Position numbers and translations under genes: made by a program. A DNA stretch of 64,000 nt from Motilimonas pumila (GTDB lineage Bacteria > Pseudomonadota > Gammaproteobacteria > Enterobacterales > CBDFNC01), in the NCBI RefSeq assembly GCF_003596335.1, contig NZ_QZCH01000003.1, positions 1-64,000 of the forward strand. Reading direction: 5' to 3'. A model generated the notes under the pieces. That model was not told the origin of the DNA. It worked only from the letters and a program-made list of their open reading frames with translations, and searched no databases. Position 1 is the first letter of the stretch. Every line of letters begins with the position of its first letter. Positions 16,779 to 27,018 of the stretch are shown in pieces.

Positions 16779-18833
16779 ATGAAACATTCTTTACTCACAT
16801 TACTTATTACTGCTTCGCTCACCGGCGGAGTTTATGCGGCTAACACCGACAATGACAGCTTTTCGGCAGCACAAAAACCGGCGAGTAAACACACGGTTGA
16901 GTTTCAGCAATCTCTGCGTAAAACCTTGCCGTTTGCCGATAAAGAAGACTGGGATCTGGCGAAGAAGGGCTTTATTGCTCGGGTGGACGACCTTGAAATT
17001 AAAGATGCCAAAGGCAACGTGGTGTGGGAGTTAGGCAGCTACGACTACCTTTTGCAGGGCAAAGATTACGACTCCATTCACCCTTCCATGCAACGTCAAG
17101 CAGAGTTGAACATGGAGCATGGCTTGTATGAAATTTTACCGGGTAAGGTTTATCAAGTGCGCGGCTATGACTTAGCTCAGATCAGCTTTGTGCGCTCAGA
17201 CAATGGTTGGATTATATTTGATCCACTCACCATACCAGAAACCTCTGCCGCCGCTTATGAGTTATTTAAAGCCCACGCTAAAGATGGCGATTTACCGATT
17301 AAGGGCGTGGTTTACTCGCACTCTCACGGTGACCACTTTGGTGGCGTGAAAGGCGTGGTGAGCCAAGAGCAAGTTGACAAAGGTGAAGTAGAAATTTTAG
17401 CGCCACGAGCATTTTCTGATTTTGCAATATCAGAAAACGTATTAGCCGGCAATGTAATGGCACGCCGAGTGGTCTTTCAATACGGTAACACCTTAGAAAA
17501 AAGTCCTACAGGCCAAGTGGATGCGGCTATAGGTAAGGGCGTGGCCAATGGCGGTTTGTCACTTATTTTACCCACCCACCAAGTGGAACAGGACATTGAA
17601 ACCTTAAGCGTCGATGGCTTAGAAATGGTGTTTCAAAATGCCCCAGACACTGAAGCGCCGTCGGAAATGAATACCTATATTCCTAAATATAAGGCGTATT
17701 GGGGCGCAGAGACCACAGTGTCTGGTTTGCATAACGTGTATACCTTACGGGGCGCATTTGTGCGCGACACCTTGCAGTGGGCAGATACCATCAATGAAGC
17801 CCTGTACATGTTTGGCGGAGAAGCTGAGTTATTATTTGCATCGCATGGTTGGCCACGCTGGGGCAATGACAAGATTCAAGCTTACTTACGTGGTCAGCGT
17901 GATATGTACGGCTACCTGCATGATGAAACCTTACGCTTGATTAATCATGGCGTTAGCATTACCGACATTCAGGACGAGTTTTACGTACCCAAACCGCTGG
18001 CAGACCAATGGTATACCCGCGGCTATCATGGCTCTTACCACCGCAACGCTAAAGCGGTTGCCAATAAGTACATTGGTTATTTTGACATGAATCCGGCCAC
18101 CTTGTTGCATTTGAACTCGGTTGACCAAGCTCGTAAATACACCGAAATGATGGGCGCAGATGCGATTTTAACCGAAGGCAAAAAAGCCCTCGCGCAAGGT
18201 GAATATCGTTGGTGTGCTACTGTGGTTAATAACCTAGTGTTTGCTGAGCCAGACAACATGCAGGCCCGTTACCTTCAAGCCGATTGTTTTGAGCAGTTGG
18301 GCTATCAGTCGGAGTCTTCTGGCGAGCGAAACGTATTTTTGGCAGGGGCCTCGGAGCTGCGAAATGGCATTGTGGAAGTGCAGTCAACTAAGGCGGTCAC
18401 GCCAGATTTGATTCAAGCTATGCCGGTGCGCGATTTCTTGAACTTTATGGCGGTGCGCTTTAATGGCCCGAAAGCGGCAGAGCAAGGCTTTACCATGAAT
18501 GCGAACTTAATTTTGCCAGATGAAGACGTCAAGTTTGCGATTGAAGCTAGCAATGGCCGAATGAGTAATATTCCGGGATTTGATGTGCCTAACCCAGACT
18601 TTACGTTAAAGGTGAACCGCACAGACATCACCGCGATGTTGCTGCAGCAAACTACGCTGCAAGAACTGTTAAAATCAGGCAAAGCAACGGTTGAGGGCGA
18701 TATTAGCAAACTCACAGAGCTCACCAGTTACTTGGATGACTTTGCTTTCTGGTTCAACATGGCCTTGCCGCAAGACCATAGCCCATACAGTTACGGTAAA
18801 GCAAAAACCGGCATTTCACCGATTAACCGATAA
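16779..18833 (+). CDS. Class III (Zn-dependent) alkylsulfatase, SdsA1/YjcS type
   Basis: The 684-residue secreted enzyme (signal cleavage near VYA|ANT) should hydrolyse primary or secondary alkyl sulfates such as dodecyl sulfate. An N-terminal metallo-beta-lactamase domain carries the binuclear metal motif HSHGDH (His181, His183, Asp185, His186) and a later ASHGWPRWG with a further ligand. It is followed by the dimerisation helices (GYFDMNPATLLHLN) and a C-terminal SCP2-like lipid-binding domain (about 540-670), the standard three-domain layout at full length. The gene ends in a strong terminator, and a LysR regulator follows. Confidence 0.94.
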   Translation: MKHSLLTLLITASLTGGVYAANTDNDSFSAAQKPASKHTVEFQQSLRKTLPFADKEDWDLAKKGFIARVDDLEIKDAKGNVVWELGSYDYLLQGKDYDSIHPSMQRQAELNMEHGLYEILPGKVYQVRGYDLAQISFVRSDNGWIIFDPLTIPETSAAAYELFKAHAKDGDLPIKGVVYSHSHGDHFGGVKGVVSQEQVDKGEVEILAPRAFSDFAISENVLAGNVMARRVVFQYGNTLEKSPTGQVDAAIGKGVANGGLSLILPTHQVEQDIETLSVDGLEMVFQNAPDTEAPSEMNTYIPKYKAYWGAETTVSGLHNVYTLRGAFVRDTLQWADTINEALYMFGGEAELLFASHGWPRWGNDKIQAYLRGQRDMYGYLHDETLRLINHGVSITDIQDEFYVPKPLADQWYTRGYHGSYHRNAKAVANKYIGYFDMNPATLLHLNSVDQARKYTEMMGADAILTEGKKALAQGEYRWCATVVNNLVFAEPDNMQARYLQADCFEQLGYQSESSGERNVFLAGASELRNGIVEVQSTKAVTPDLIQAMPVRDFLNFMAVRFNGPKAAEQGFTMNANLILPDEDVKFAIEASNGRMSNIPGFDVPNPDFTLKVNRTDITAMLLQQTTLQELLKSGKATVEGDISKLTELTSYLDDFAFWFNMALPQDHSPYSYGKAKTGISPINR

Positions 18834-18853
18834 CTGACTCGGATAACACCCAC

Positions 18854-18882
18854 AAGCCCCTTGCTAATAAGGGGCTTTTTTT
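18854..18882 (+). terminator. Intrinsic terminator of the alkylsulfatase gene
   Basis: AAGCCCCTT-GCTAAT-AAGGGGCTT is a perfect 9-bp stem followed by a run of T residues, 20 nt after the stop codon. Confidence 0.92.
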
Positions 18883-18922
18883 GTTTTGATGGTGCAGTAC
18901 TTTCATTGCTTTGGTCGCCATC

Positions 18923-19825
18923 ATGCCTAAATCGACCCATTTCGACTTAAACTTATTGCGGGTTTTCTTGAGCGTTTATAAAACCGGCTCTTATTCCGCG
19001 ACTGCCGAACAGTTAGATCTCACGCCATCGGCTGTGAGCCATGCCATTAAACGACTCAATGCAGAATTAAAAGAAGTGTTATTCCAGCGTAAAAGTGCGG
19101 GGGTTGAGCCGACTTTTGTTGCCCATGACTTTTACAAGCAAGTCAGCCCTGGGTTTGCTGAAATCGAGCGCAGCATTCTCGGATATGAAAAATTTTGTCC
19201 GACCGATGCAAACCGCACCTTTAGAGTGTTTGTGCCAGACGTATTTATCGCGAATATGATTACTCGCTTGGAGCAAATCAATACCAGCAATAGTCAAATC
19301 ATTTGCGTGGCTTTGCCACTGGAACAGGATGTTATCTACCAAGCGCTTACCACGGGCGAAGTCGATCTGGTGGTGGATTATATTTCTCCAGGGTTAGGCG
19401 GGATAGAGTCTAAGCTGGTGGTACATGAAGCGGTTTGTTGTGTGGCGAATGCCAAGCATCCGAGAATAAACAAGGCGGTGAGTTACCAACAGTATTTTGA
19501 AGAAGTGCACGCAAAGTTAAACTTACACCGCTTTGACTCTCGTGCGGCAGAAACGCTTGCCATTGCCGCCTTGCCCGAGCGTAAAACACACAGCGAGCAT
19601 AATTCGCTTTATTCCATGTTATTTACCGTTGCCAACAGTGAGGCTATCGGCATTTGTCCAGAGCGTTTAGCTCAAGAGTTCAGCAATCAGTTGCCACTGC
19701 GCATCATGCCAGTGCCGTTTGAGGCCAGACAAATTGAAGTGTGGGTAAATTGGCCCAAAAAATTGGCCACTAACCCTGCAAACCGCTGGCTCAGGGATAT
19801 CATTATGGCTTCATTACAACGATAA
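18923..19825 (+). CDS. LysR-family transcriptional regulator
   Basis: The 300-residue product has an N-terminal winged helix-turn-helix (about 1-60: LNLLRVFLSVYKTGSYSATA then TPSAVSHAIKRLN) and a periplasmic-binding-like effector domain. ATG 18923 is preferred over the upstream in-frame TTG, as the protein then begins close to the helix, as is usual for the family. It follows the alkylsulfatase but is separated from it by a terminator, so it has its own promoter. It could regulate the alkylsulfatase or the flavin-reductase-like gene that converges on it; there is no direct evidence for either. Confidence 0.9.
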   Translation: MPKSTHFDLNLLRVFLSVYKTGSYSATAEQLDLTPSAVSHAIKRLNAELKEVLFQRKSAGVEPTFVAHDFYKQVSPGFAEIERSILGYEKFCPTDANRTFRVFVPDVFIANMITRLEQINTSNSQIICVALPLEQDVIYQALTTGEVDLVVDYISPGLGGIESKLVVHEAVCCVANAKHPRINKAVSYQQYFEEVHAKLNLHRFDSRAAETLAIAALPERKTHSEHNSLYSMLFTVANSEAIGICPERLAQEFSNQLPLRIMPVPFEARQIEVWVNWPKKLATNPANRWLRDIIMASLQR

Positions 19826-19848
19826 ATGGCGCGACAGTTTGGCTGCGA

Positions 19849-20475
19849 CTATTTTGGCCGCTGCACCGCAAACGTCTCAGCTAGACTGCTATATTCGCCG
19901 CCGCCTAAACGGGCGATGGGGTCCACTTTTAAGGCATCAACTTTAAGCCTGTCAGTGCTTGGGTCTATCACGCTCGGGTCGATGTGAACCTGTTCTATTT
20001 CTGCAATGATTAAGCTTTGCGGCGTGTCACCTATTTCTTGCAATTGATACAAGCTACAACCAAAGGCAATTGGGCAATCTGCGACGCGGGGTAAATCAAA
20101 ATCAGCAAAGTCCACCAGCGCGATATTGTTGACCGCCACTTCCGACTCACCATGGTCAAGGGTTGCAGCAGATGCCGTCATGGCCTCGCTAGACGCGGTT
20201 GCCGCGATATGCACCACCATTTTGCCATGAGCTTTAACGTTACGAGTGGTGTCTTTGATGTCGCCATTGGGCTTTTTTCCCACTGAAAAAAGCAATAAAG
20301 GCGGCGCGCTGCAAATGGGCGTGAAGTATGAAAATGGTGCGAGGTTATAGTTGCCTTGCTCTTCTCCTGCAGGACTGGAGTCTGTTAGCACCCATGCGAT
20401 TGGACGAGGGATCACGGTTTGCGTCATCAGGTGGTAAATTTGATTGGCAGAAAGTGCCTCCATGGCTTGCAGCAT
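19849..20475 (-). CDS. Flavin reductase-like (FMN-binding split barrel) protein
   Basis: The 208-residue product matches the DIM6/NtaB flavoprotein oxidoreductase group. It has TVIPRPIAWVLT near the start, NLAPFSYFTPICSAPPLLLFSVG in the FMN-binding region, KDTTRNVKAHGKMVVHI, and the ending DPIARLGGGEYSSL. The family binds FMN and includes NADH:flavin reductases and ester-cleaving relatives; the substrate is unknown. I keep ATG 20475 because TAGGA lies about 9 nt upstream. It may be downstream of the formaldehyde operon, but a large hairpin separates them. Confidence 0.88.
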   Translation of the reverse strand: MLQAMEALSANQIYHLMTQTVIPRPIAWVLTDSSPAGEEQGNYNLAPFSYFTPICSAPPLLLFSVGKKPNGDIKDTTRNVKAHGKMVVHIAATASSEAMTASAATLDHGESEVAVNNIALVDFADFDLPRVADCPIAFGCSLYQLQEIGDTPQSLIIAEIEQVHIDPSVIDPSTDRLKVDALKVDPIARLGGGEYSSLAETFAVQRPK

Positions 20476-20559
20476 AGCGTGTCCTAACTTGTTGAGTGGC
20501 TGGTAATAACAGTGAATTACCCTAACAAGCCAAGGATTAAATAGGAAGCGCTAAATCGC

Positions 20560-20598
20560 AACAAGCCGGTAATGTCGAAATGACATTACCGGCTTGTT
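20560..20598 (-). terminator. Large perfect hairpin after fghA
   Basis: AACAAGCCGGTAATGTC (20560-20576) and GACATTACCGGCTTGTT (20582-20598) make a perfect 17-bp stem with a 5-nt loop, 34 nt after the fghA stop. It lacks a long T tract, so it may attenuate rather than stop transcription into the flavin-reductase-like gene. Confidence 0.65.
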
Positions 20599-20632
20599 GA
20601 TCGGATGATTACAAGGACGCGCTGCAACTTAG

Positions 20633-21469
20633 TTAAACCAAGTATTGCCCATGAAAGCGCAGGTGGTCTGCAATAAAGGTCGAGATGAAAAAATAACTGT
20701 GGTCGTAACCTGGCTGCATCCGCAGTTCAAACGGGCTAGTGAGGTTTGCAGCCGCCGCGATTAAGGTATCGGGCTTTAGCTGCTCGGCTAAAAAGTCGTC
20801 TTGATCGCCTTGGTCAATCAAAATGGGCAAGGTAGCTTGGCACTGGCTCAGTAGTTCACTGGCATCATATTGGCGCCATTGAGATTTATCACTGCCTAAG
20901 TAAGCATTGAATGCTTTTTGGCCCCAAGGGCAATGCATGGGGTTGGCGATGGGGCTAAATGCCGAAATAGAGCGATAACCATCTGCGTGTTTGATGCCTA
21001 TGGTCAAGGCGCCGTGTCCGCCCATGCTGTGGCCTGCAATGGACTTTGCTTGGCTTACAGGAAAATTAGCAGCGATCAGTTCTGGCAATTCTTGGACTAT
21101 GTAGTCCAGCATTTGATAATGCTTATTCCATGGGGCTTGTGTCGCATTCACGTAAAAGCCGGCTCCTTGGCCTAAATCGTAGCCGTCATCATTGGCTACG
21201 TCTTCACCACGAGGACTGGTATCAGGTGCGACAATGGCGATGCCCAGTTCAGCAGCGGTGCTAAAGGCTGCCGCTTTTTGCATAAAGTTTTCGTCGGTAC
21301 AAGTGAGCCCTGAAAGCCAATACAGCACCGGAACAGGGTGCTCTTGGTTAGCATTTGGCGGTAAAAAAATGGCGAAGGTCATTTCACCATTAACGCTACT
21401 AGATTGGTGTTTGTAACGTTTGTGCCAACCATTGGCTACCTTGGCTTGTTGGATTAATTCAAGTGGCAT
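20633..21469 (-). CDS. fghA: S-formylglutathione hydrolase
   Basis: The enzyme hydrolyses S-formylglutathione to formate and glutathione, the second step of glutathione-dependent formaldehyde detoxification in the cytosol. The 278-residue alpha/beta hydrolase has YWLSGLTCTDENF near the oxyanion site, the nucleophile in GHSMGGHGAL (Ser148), Asp in DQGDQDDFL and the catalytic His in GYDHSYFFI, all family hallmarks. ATG 21469 is chosen because GGGAG lies 6 nt upstream; an upstream start would add four residues. It lies about 50 nt after frmA on the same strand. Confidence 0.96.
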   Translation of the reverse strand: MPLELIQQAKVANGWHKRYKHQSSSVNGEMTFAIFLPPNANQEHPVPVLYWLSGLTCTDENFMQKAAAFSTAAELGIAIVAPDTSPRGEDVANDDGYDLGQGAGFYVNATQAPWNKHYQMLDYIVQELPELIAANFPVSQAKSIAGHSMGGHGALTIGIKHADGYRSISAFSPIANPMHCPWGQKAFNAYLGSDKSQWRQYDASELLSQCQATLPILIDQGDQDDFLAEQLKPDTLIAAAANLTSPFELRMQPGYDHSYFFISTFIADHLRFHGQYLV

Positions 21470-21520
21470 AATTTCTCCCAAAACTCAGGGCGCTGGATGC
21501 GCCCTGAAACAGACGTGAGC

Positions 21521-22717
<1,197 letters not shown>

Positions 22718-22767
22718 TTATGTTGAGCATAGTAGGTTATTTCTATTTGGGAATAATTAGGCTAAAT

Positions 22768-22784
22768 TGAAATTCATTATTTCA
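22768..22784. promoter_or_regulatory. Palindromic candidate operator for the LysR regulator
   Basis: TGAAAT-TCATT-ATTTCA is a perfect 6-bp inverted repeat in the region between frmA (minus) and the divergent LysR gene (plus). The repeated element AATAATTA flanks it at about 22752 and 22792. LysR regulators usually bind such dyads near the divergent start sites. Confidence 0.5.
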
Positions 22785-22817
22785 TATATGTAATAATTAC
22801 AGTTAAGGGTTAACCGA

Positions 22818-23711
22818 ATGAGCCGTTGGCAAGGGGTGTCAGAATTTGTCGCTGTGGTGCAAAGTCATAGCTTTACCGGCGCAGCCAATAAGCTCGGTAC
22901 CAGCGTGGTACAAATTAGCCGCAGAGTATCGGCCTTAGAAACGCGGTTAGGGGTCAAATTATTACATCGTACCACCCGTAAAGTTTCCCTTACGACCGCA
23001 GGTGAGATTTATTTCAATCAATGCCAATTGCTGGTGGAGGGCCTTGAAATGGCCGAGCTGGCAGTGACACAAATGCAGCTCACGCCTTCGGGGAAACTCA
23101 AAATTACGGCGCCCATGACCTATGGGGAAAAGTTTATTGCCCCTGTGATACTGGACTTTTTAGCCGCTTACCCTCAAATTGATATCGAGCTGATATTAAC
23201 CAACCAAACGTTAGATCTCATCGACAATAATATCGACATTGCCATACGCTTAGGCCACTTGACGGATTCAAGTTTAAAAGCTCGTAAGTTGGCGACGCGG
23301 CAATTGTATGTCTGCGCCAGTCCCGCTTACCTTGAACGCAGCGGCGAGCCCCATACTTTGTCCGAATTATCCCAGCATTCTTGTTTGGTTGGCAGCGTCG
23401 ACTTTTGGCGCTTTCGCGAGCAAGACAAAGGCAAGTCTCTTAAAGTGTCTGGGCGGATAAAATGTAACTCAGGTTTGGCCCTGTTAGAAGCCGCAAGCAA
23501 AGGCGTAGGCTTAGTGCAATTGCCCGATTATTACGTGCGCCGTGGTTTAGATGAAGGCTCACTGGTAGAGGTGCTGCAGGCTTATCGAGACCAACCTGAA
23601 GGCATTTGGGCGCTATTTCCGCCGACTAAACGTACTTCGGTCAAAGTGCGCTTATTGCTCGACTTTTTGGTTGAGCGACTGGCTGAGCCAAGCATGTTAT
23701 TGGATGTATAA
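22818..23711 (+). CDS. LysR-family regulator, probable regulator of frmA-fghA
   Basis: The 297-residue product has the LysR helix-turn-helix (FVAVVQSHSFTGAANKLGTS, then VSALETRLGVKLLHRTTR) and an effector-binding domain with DIAIRLGHL, typical of the CrgA/AaeR-like subgroup. It is transcribed divergently from frmA. In many proteobacteria a LysR protein beside frmA/adhC controls formaldehyde detoxification, so that role is likely but inferred. The gene has no partner downstream. Confidence 0.9.
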   Translation: MSRWQGVSEFVAVVQSHSFTGAANKLGTSVVQISRRVSALETRLGVKLLHRTTRKVSLTTAGEIYFNQCQLLVEGLEMAELAVTQMQLTPSGKLKITAPMTYGEKFIAPVILDFLAAYPQIDIELILTNQTLDLIDNNIDIAIRLGHLTDSSLKARKLATRQLYVCASPAYLERSGEPHTLSELSQHSCLVGSVDFWRFREQDKGKSLKVSGRIKCNSGLALLEAASKGVGLVQLPDYYVRRGLDEGSLVEVLQAYRDQPEGIWALFPPTKRTSVKVRLLLDFLVERLAEPSMLLDV

Positions 23712-23846
23712 CAGGCGCTTAACTGCTTACATTTATTCACAAAAATAGAATTTTTATTAGCGGGTTAGGTGTGCTTTTTATCATGCTTATTTGCTGAAAT
23801 AAACGGCATATTAATTAGATTTTGTTTAGACTGATTGTTGACCAAC

Positions 23847-23891
23847 AGCAGGATGAGCTCCTGCTTACGATTCACTTGTCAGGATGACAAG
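23847..23891. repeat. Two consecutive small inverted repeats before the beta-helix gene
   Basis: AGCAGGA-TGAGC-TCCTGCT (23847-23865) and CTTGTCA-GGA-TGACAAG (23875-23891) lie in the leader just before the ATG at 23915. They could be hairpins in the mRNA leader or operators. Neither has a T tract. Confidence 0.45.
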
Positions 23892-23914
23892 TCTAAAGTA
23901 AAAAGGATTTTACG

Positions 23915-26900
23915 ATGAAACATGAGCCCCATTCTCGCGGTAACGTGAGAGCGGCAGCCGCGCGTTTTTTTACGCCTCATCATGCTGCTGACCATAAAAC
24001 TATTTTGACCAGTGCAACGATTGCATTGGCCGTTGCTAGCACATTTTCTTTTAACGCGAACGCGCAAGCTGTTGAATGGGTGGCTGGACAAACTCGGGTG
24101 AGTAATGGCGAACAAGTTATTTACCAAGGGCAATGTTACCGCGCTCAAAATAATCCTGGTACTTGGGAAACCCCAACCTCTTCAGCCGCGTGGTTTTGGA
24201 CGCCAGTTGAATGTACAGACACGCCAGTTTCGCCGCAGCCATCTGTGGCCCCCACGCTTAGCCCTACGCTAACTCCTACTGTTAGTCCTACTGTTAGTCC
24301 TACGCAGATACCGACTCCCGCCCCTGAAGGTGTGGTTGAATGGCAAGCGGGCAAAACGAAAGTGAGCAATGGCGACTTAGTAGAATATCGCGGCCAATGT
24401 TACCAGGCGAAAAATCGCCCTGGTGTTTGGGAAACGCCTGTGGCAACGTCGTGGTTTTGGCAAGTGGTGGAGTGCCCTCAAGCGCCTGTGCCTACTGCCG
24501 TTCCTACATCAGTACCTACTGCTGTACCAACAACGGCACCTACGTTAACGCCAACGCCGTTCCCAACTGTTGTACCCACTTCAGTTCCAACGCTAGCGCC
24601 TACGCCGTTACCAACTGTTGTACCCACTTCAGTTCCAACGCTAGCGCCTACGCCGTTACCAACTGTTGTTCCCACTTCAGTTCCAACGTTAGCGCCAACG
24701 CCATTACCAACGACAGAGCCCACCATCATTCCTACACTTGCGCCTAGTGAGCCGCCTGTTGCAGGCAATATTTGGTATGTCTCGCCTGACGGCAGCGATG
24801 GTAATGATGGCAGCATAGACGCGCCTTTAGCCAGCTTGAAAAAAGCCGGTACTAAAGCGCAACCCGGCGATCGCATTGAGCTACTCAGTGGTCGTTATCA
24901 AACCGCGCAAGTACTTGATAAGGTAGCGGGAAGCGCTCAAGCGCCTATTGTCGTTAGCGGCAAAGACGTGGTCATTGATGGCACCATTGATATCAATAGC
25001 AGCTGGAAGCGCTATCAAGGCAATATCTATCAAACTCAGCTTAATCAAGACGTGTGGCAGCTTTTTGTGGGCGATGAAATGGTGATGTCGGCCCGTTGGC
25101 CGAATGCTCAGCTAAAAGATGGCTCGTTGTGGGATATGCAAGCGACATGGCGTCACCAAGCACCTGCCAGCAGTTTTGGCACCATGATTGATGAGCGGCC
25201 CTACCAGAGTATAAAAGTCAGTAACAATGGAAATACTTATACACCATTACCAGTAGGCGTCAATTCTCAATCACTGGCTGATAGTGACATTGATGCAACT
25301 GGTGCCATTGCGATTATGAACATTGGCTCTTGGTTAAACTGGGCGCAGCGAGTAGAAAGTCATAACGCTGGCAGTGATCGTTTTAGCTACAGTACTGATT
25401 TTACCGGCTCTGGCTCGGCGATGAAAAATGCGGCCAACAACATCTTAAACAATGACAGCTTTTGGCAGGCAAAGAACGTCAAATATGAAGAAGGTCATTA
25501 TTATCTTGAAGGTAAGTTAGCCTTTCTTGATAGCCCGAACGAATGGTTCTATGAGCCGAGCACTAAAACTGTGTATTTGTGGGCGCCTGAAGGGGTAGAC
25601 CCGAATCAGCTTGAGGTGAAAGCTAAAACACAAACGTATGGCTTAACGGTGCGAAATGCCAGCCATGTTCAGTTTGAGCAGCTCAACTTTTTTGCCACGG
25701 CGTTTACCGTGGTCAACTCTCACAACGTGGTCTTTAAGGACATTACGGCGCAATATTACGCCTATTCTAAGCGCATGTTAGGCCAACTTACGCGACCTGA
25801 GACGATTAAGTTTATTAACAACAACAAAGCCATCACTGAAACGAATAATGCCATTGTTGACAGCTACTTAGCATATACAGATGGTCCTGCTTTTGAGTTC
25901 ATCAAAGAAACTTATGACACCATAGACAATAACTTGATCCACGATATCGATTACTCCAACTTAGGCACAGGGGGCGAGGGCAGTTTAAACATGGCGCAGC
26001 AAAGCCGTGGCATAGTGTTTACCAATAATACCTTTCATACCGCGGGTAACTCAGAAGGAGTAAGAGTGGGGGCTGAGTCTGTGGTGCGTGGTAATCGCGT
26101 TTACAATACCAGCTTATTACAGCACGACGGCGCGGCAATCAACGTTGGCGTTGCAGAGCAGGCAGGCACTGAAATAGCCTACAACTGGGTTCATGACTCG
26201 CCGAAATCCGGTATCCGTTTTGATGGTGTCGAAGGCGCCGCGAAAACCGGCCGGGATGGTGTTGTACATCATAATGCGGTATGGAATACGGCATTTTCTA
26301 TCATCAAAGGGAATTACCAAGGCACTTATAACAACCTGATCTTTAATAGTGATAAAGCCGATCTTATTATCTTCAATAAACAAGATGCTGGTGGCATTAA
26401 TTTAGCTTCAGAAACGTTAAATAACTTGGTTGGCTCACTGCAAGGGCGAAAATCGGGTACCCCGCAGCAGCTTGAAGTACCGGGTTTACAAGGCAGCAAT
26501 GTGTTAAGTCAGGATATGTCGAGTTACTTGCAAGGCCCTGCTTGGGGAGACTTTAGGGCTTGGCCTTTGGCTGGTTTAACCGATGCCGGAGAGCAAGGGA
26601 GCTTGTTTGCCCTAGGTTATCAAGAGAGCAATCCAGATATTGGTCCATATGAAGCGGGAGAGACGTATTGGATCCCCGGTCATGTGCACGATCGGGCTGA
26701 GCATCCTGTGCCATTTGACACTGCAGACAGTGTGAGCTTAACGCCAACGCTAATGTTTAAGTTGGCAAAAGGGTCAACGGGTAAGGTGTACTTTGGAGAC
26801 AATCCCACTTCGTTGACTTATTTAGGTAGCGAAAGTGCATTGCCATTAACCGCACTGCAACCTGCGACCACTTACTATTGGCGTGTCGACAGCCAGCACG

Positions 26901-26950
26901 CTGGTATTACCCAACAAGGGCAAGTGTGGCGTTTTACTACGGCTAATTAG
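23915..26950 (+). CDS. Secreted right-handed beta-helix protein with two CBM5/12-like modules
   Basis: The 1011-residue product has an unusually long N-terminal region before a signal core (about 31-51, cleavage near ANA|QAV). Two homologous modules (about 53-100 and 139-185, each with VEWxAGxTxVSNGxxVxYxGQCYxA and a Trp-rich end) resemble chitin-binding CBM5/12. A Pro/Thr linker (about 187-283) contains three exact-type 16-residue repeats. The main domain (about 287-880) opens with IWYVSPDGSDGNDGS and reads as a right-handed parallel beta-helix (NNxIxD-type turns), as in polysaccharide lyases or glycosidases. A C-terminal Fn3-like domain ends the protein. The exact substrate is unknown; an insoluble polysaccharide is likely. 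Confidence 0.87.
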   Translation: MKHEPHSRGNVRAAAARFFTPHHAADHKTILTSATIALAVASTFSFNANAQAVEWVAGQTRVSNGEQVIYQGQCYRAQNNPGTWETPTSSAAWFWTPVECTDTPVSPQPSVAPTLSPTLTPTVSPTVSPTQIPTPAPEGVVEWQAGKTKVSNGDLVEYRGQCYQAKNRPGVWETPVATSWFWQVVECPQAPVPTAVPTSVPTAVPTTAPTLTPTPFPTVVPTSVPTLAPTPLPTVVPTSVPTLAPTPLPTVVPTSVPTLAPTPLPTTEPTIIPTLAPSEPPVAGNIWYVSPDGSDGNDGSIDAPLASLKKAGTKAQPGDRIELLSGRYQTAQVLDKVAGSAQAPIVVSGKDVVIDGTIDINSSWKRYQGNIYQTQLNQDVWQLFVGDEMVMSARWPNAQLKDGSLWDMQATWRHQAPASSFGTMIDERPYQSIKVSNNGNTYTPLPVGVNSQSLADSDIDATGAIAIMNIGSWLNWAQRVESHNAGSDRFSYSTDFTGSGSAMKNAANNILNNDSFWQAKNVKYEEGHYYLEGKLAFLDSPNEWFYEPSTKTVYLWAPEGVDPNQLEVKAKTQTYGLTVRNASHVQFEQLNFFATAFTVVNSHNVVFKDITAQYYAYSKRMLGQLTRPETIKFINNNKAITETNNAIVDSYLAYTDGPAFEFIKETYDTIDNNLIHDIDYSNLGTGGEGSLNMAQQSRGIVFTNNTFHTAGNSEGVRVGAESVVRGNRVYNTSLLQHDGAAINVGVAEQAGTEIAYNWVHDSPKSGIRFDGVEGAAKTGRDGVVHHNAVWNTAFSIIKGNYQGTYNNLIFNSDKADLIIFNKQDAGGINLASETLNNLVGSLQGRKSGTPQQLEVPGLQGSNVLSQDMSSYLQGPAWGDFRAWPLAGLTDAGEQGSLFALGYQESNPDIGPYEAGETYWIPGHVHDRAEHPVPFDTADSVSLTPTLMFKLAKGSTGKVYFGDNPTSLTYLGSESALPLTALQPATTYYWRVDSQHAGITQQGQVWRFTTAN
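24554..24712 (+). repeat. 48-bp tandem repeat coding for Pro/Thr linker
   Basis: Three nearly identical 48-bp units begin at 24554, 24602 and 24650, then a partial unit to about 24712. Each encodes TPLPTVVPTSVPTLAP. Very low divergence between units suggests recent expansion by slippage or recombination, so the copy number may vary between strains. It also creates a long open frame on the opposite strand that is not a gene. Confidence 0.92.
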
Positions 26951-26981
26951 CTTTAGCATAACTTGCTAAAGCTCCATGGTT

Positions 26982-27010
26982 AAAAGGCACTGATATCAGT
27001 GCCTTTTTTT
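26982..27010. terminator. Bidirectional terminator
   Basis: AAAAGGCACTGATATCAGTGCCTTTT is a perfect palindrome followed by T residues (to 27010) and preceded by A residues, between the convergent stops at 26950 and 27019. A second stem, AGCTTTAGC / GCTAAAGCT (26949-26973), precedes it. Confidence 0.92.
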
Positions 27011-27018
27011 ATGAGTTA

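Noticed and set aside
24478-24876. Minus-strand frame with Val/Gly-rich repeats
   Set aside because: It is the complement of the Pro/Thr linker repeat of the beta-helix gene. The repeats keep several frames open; there is no ribosome site.
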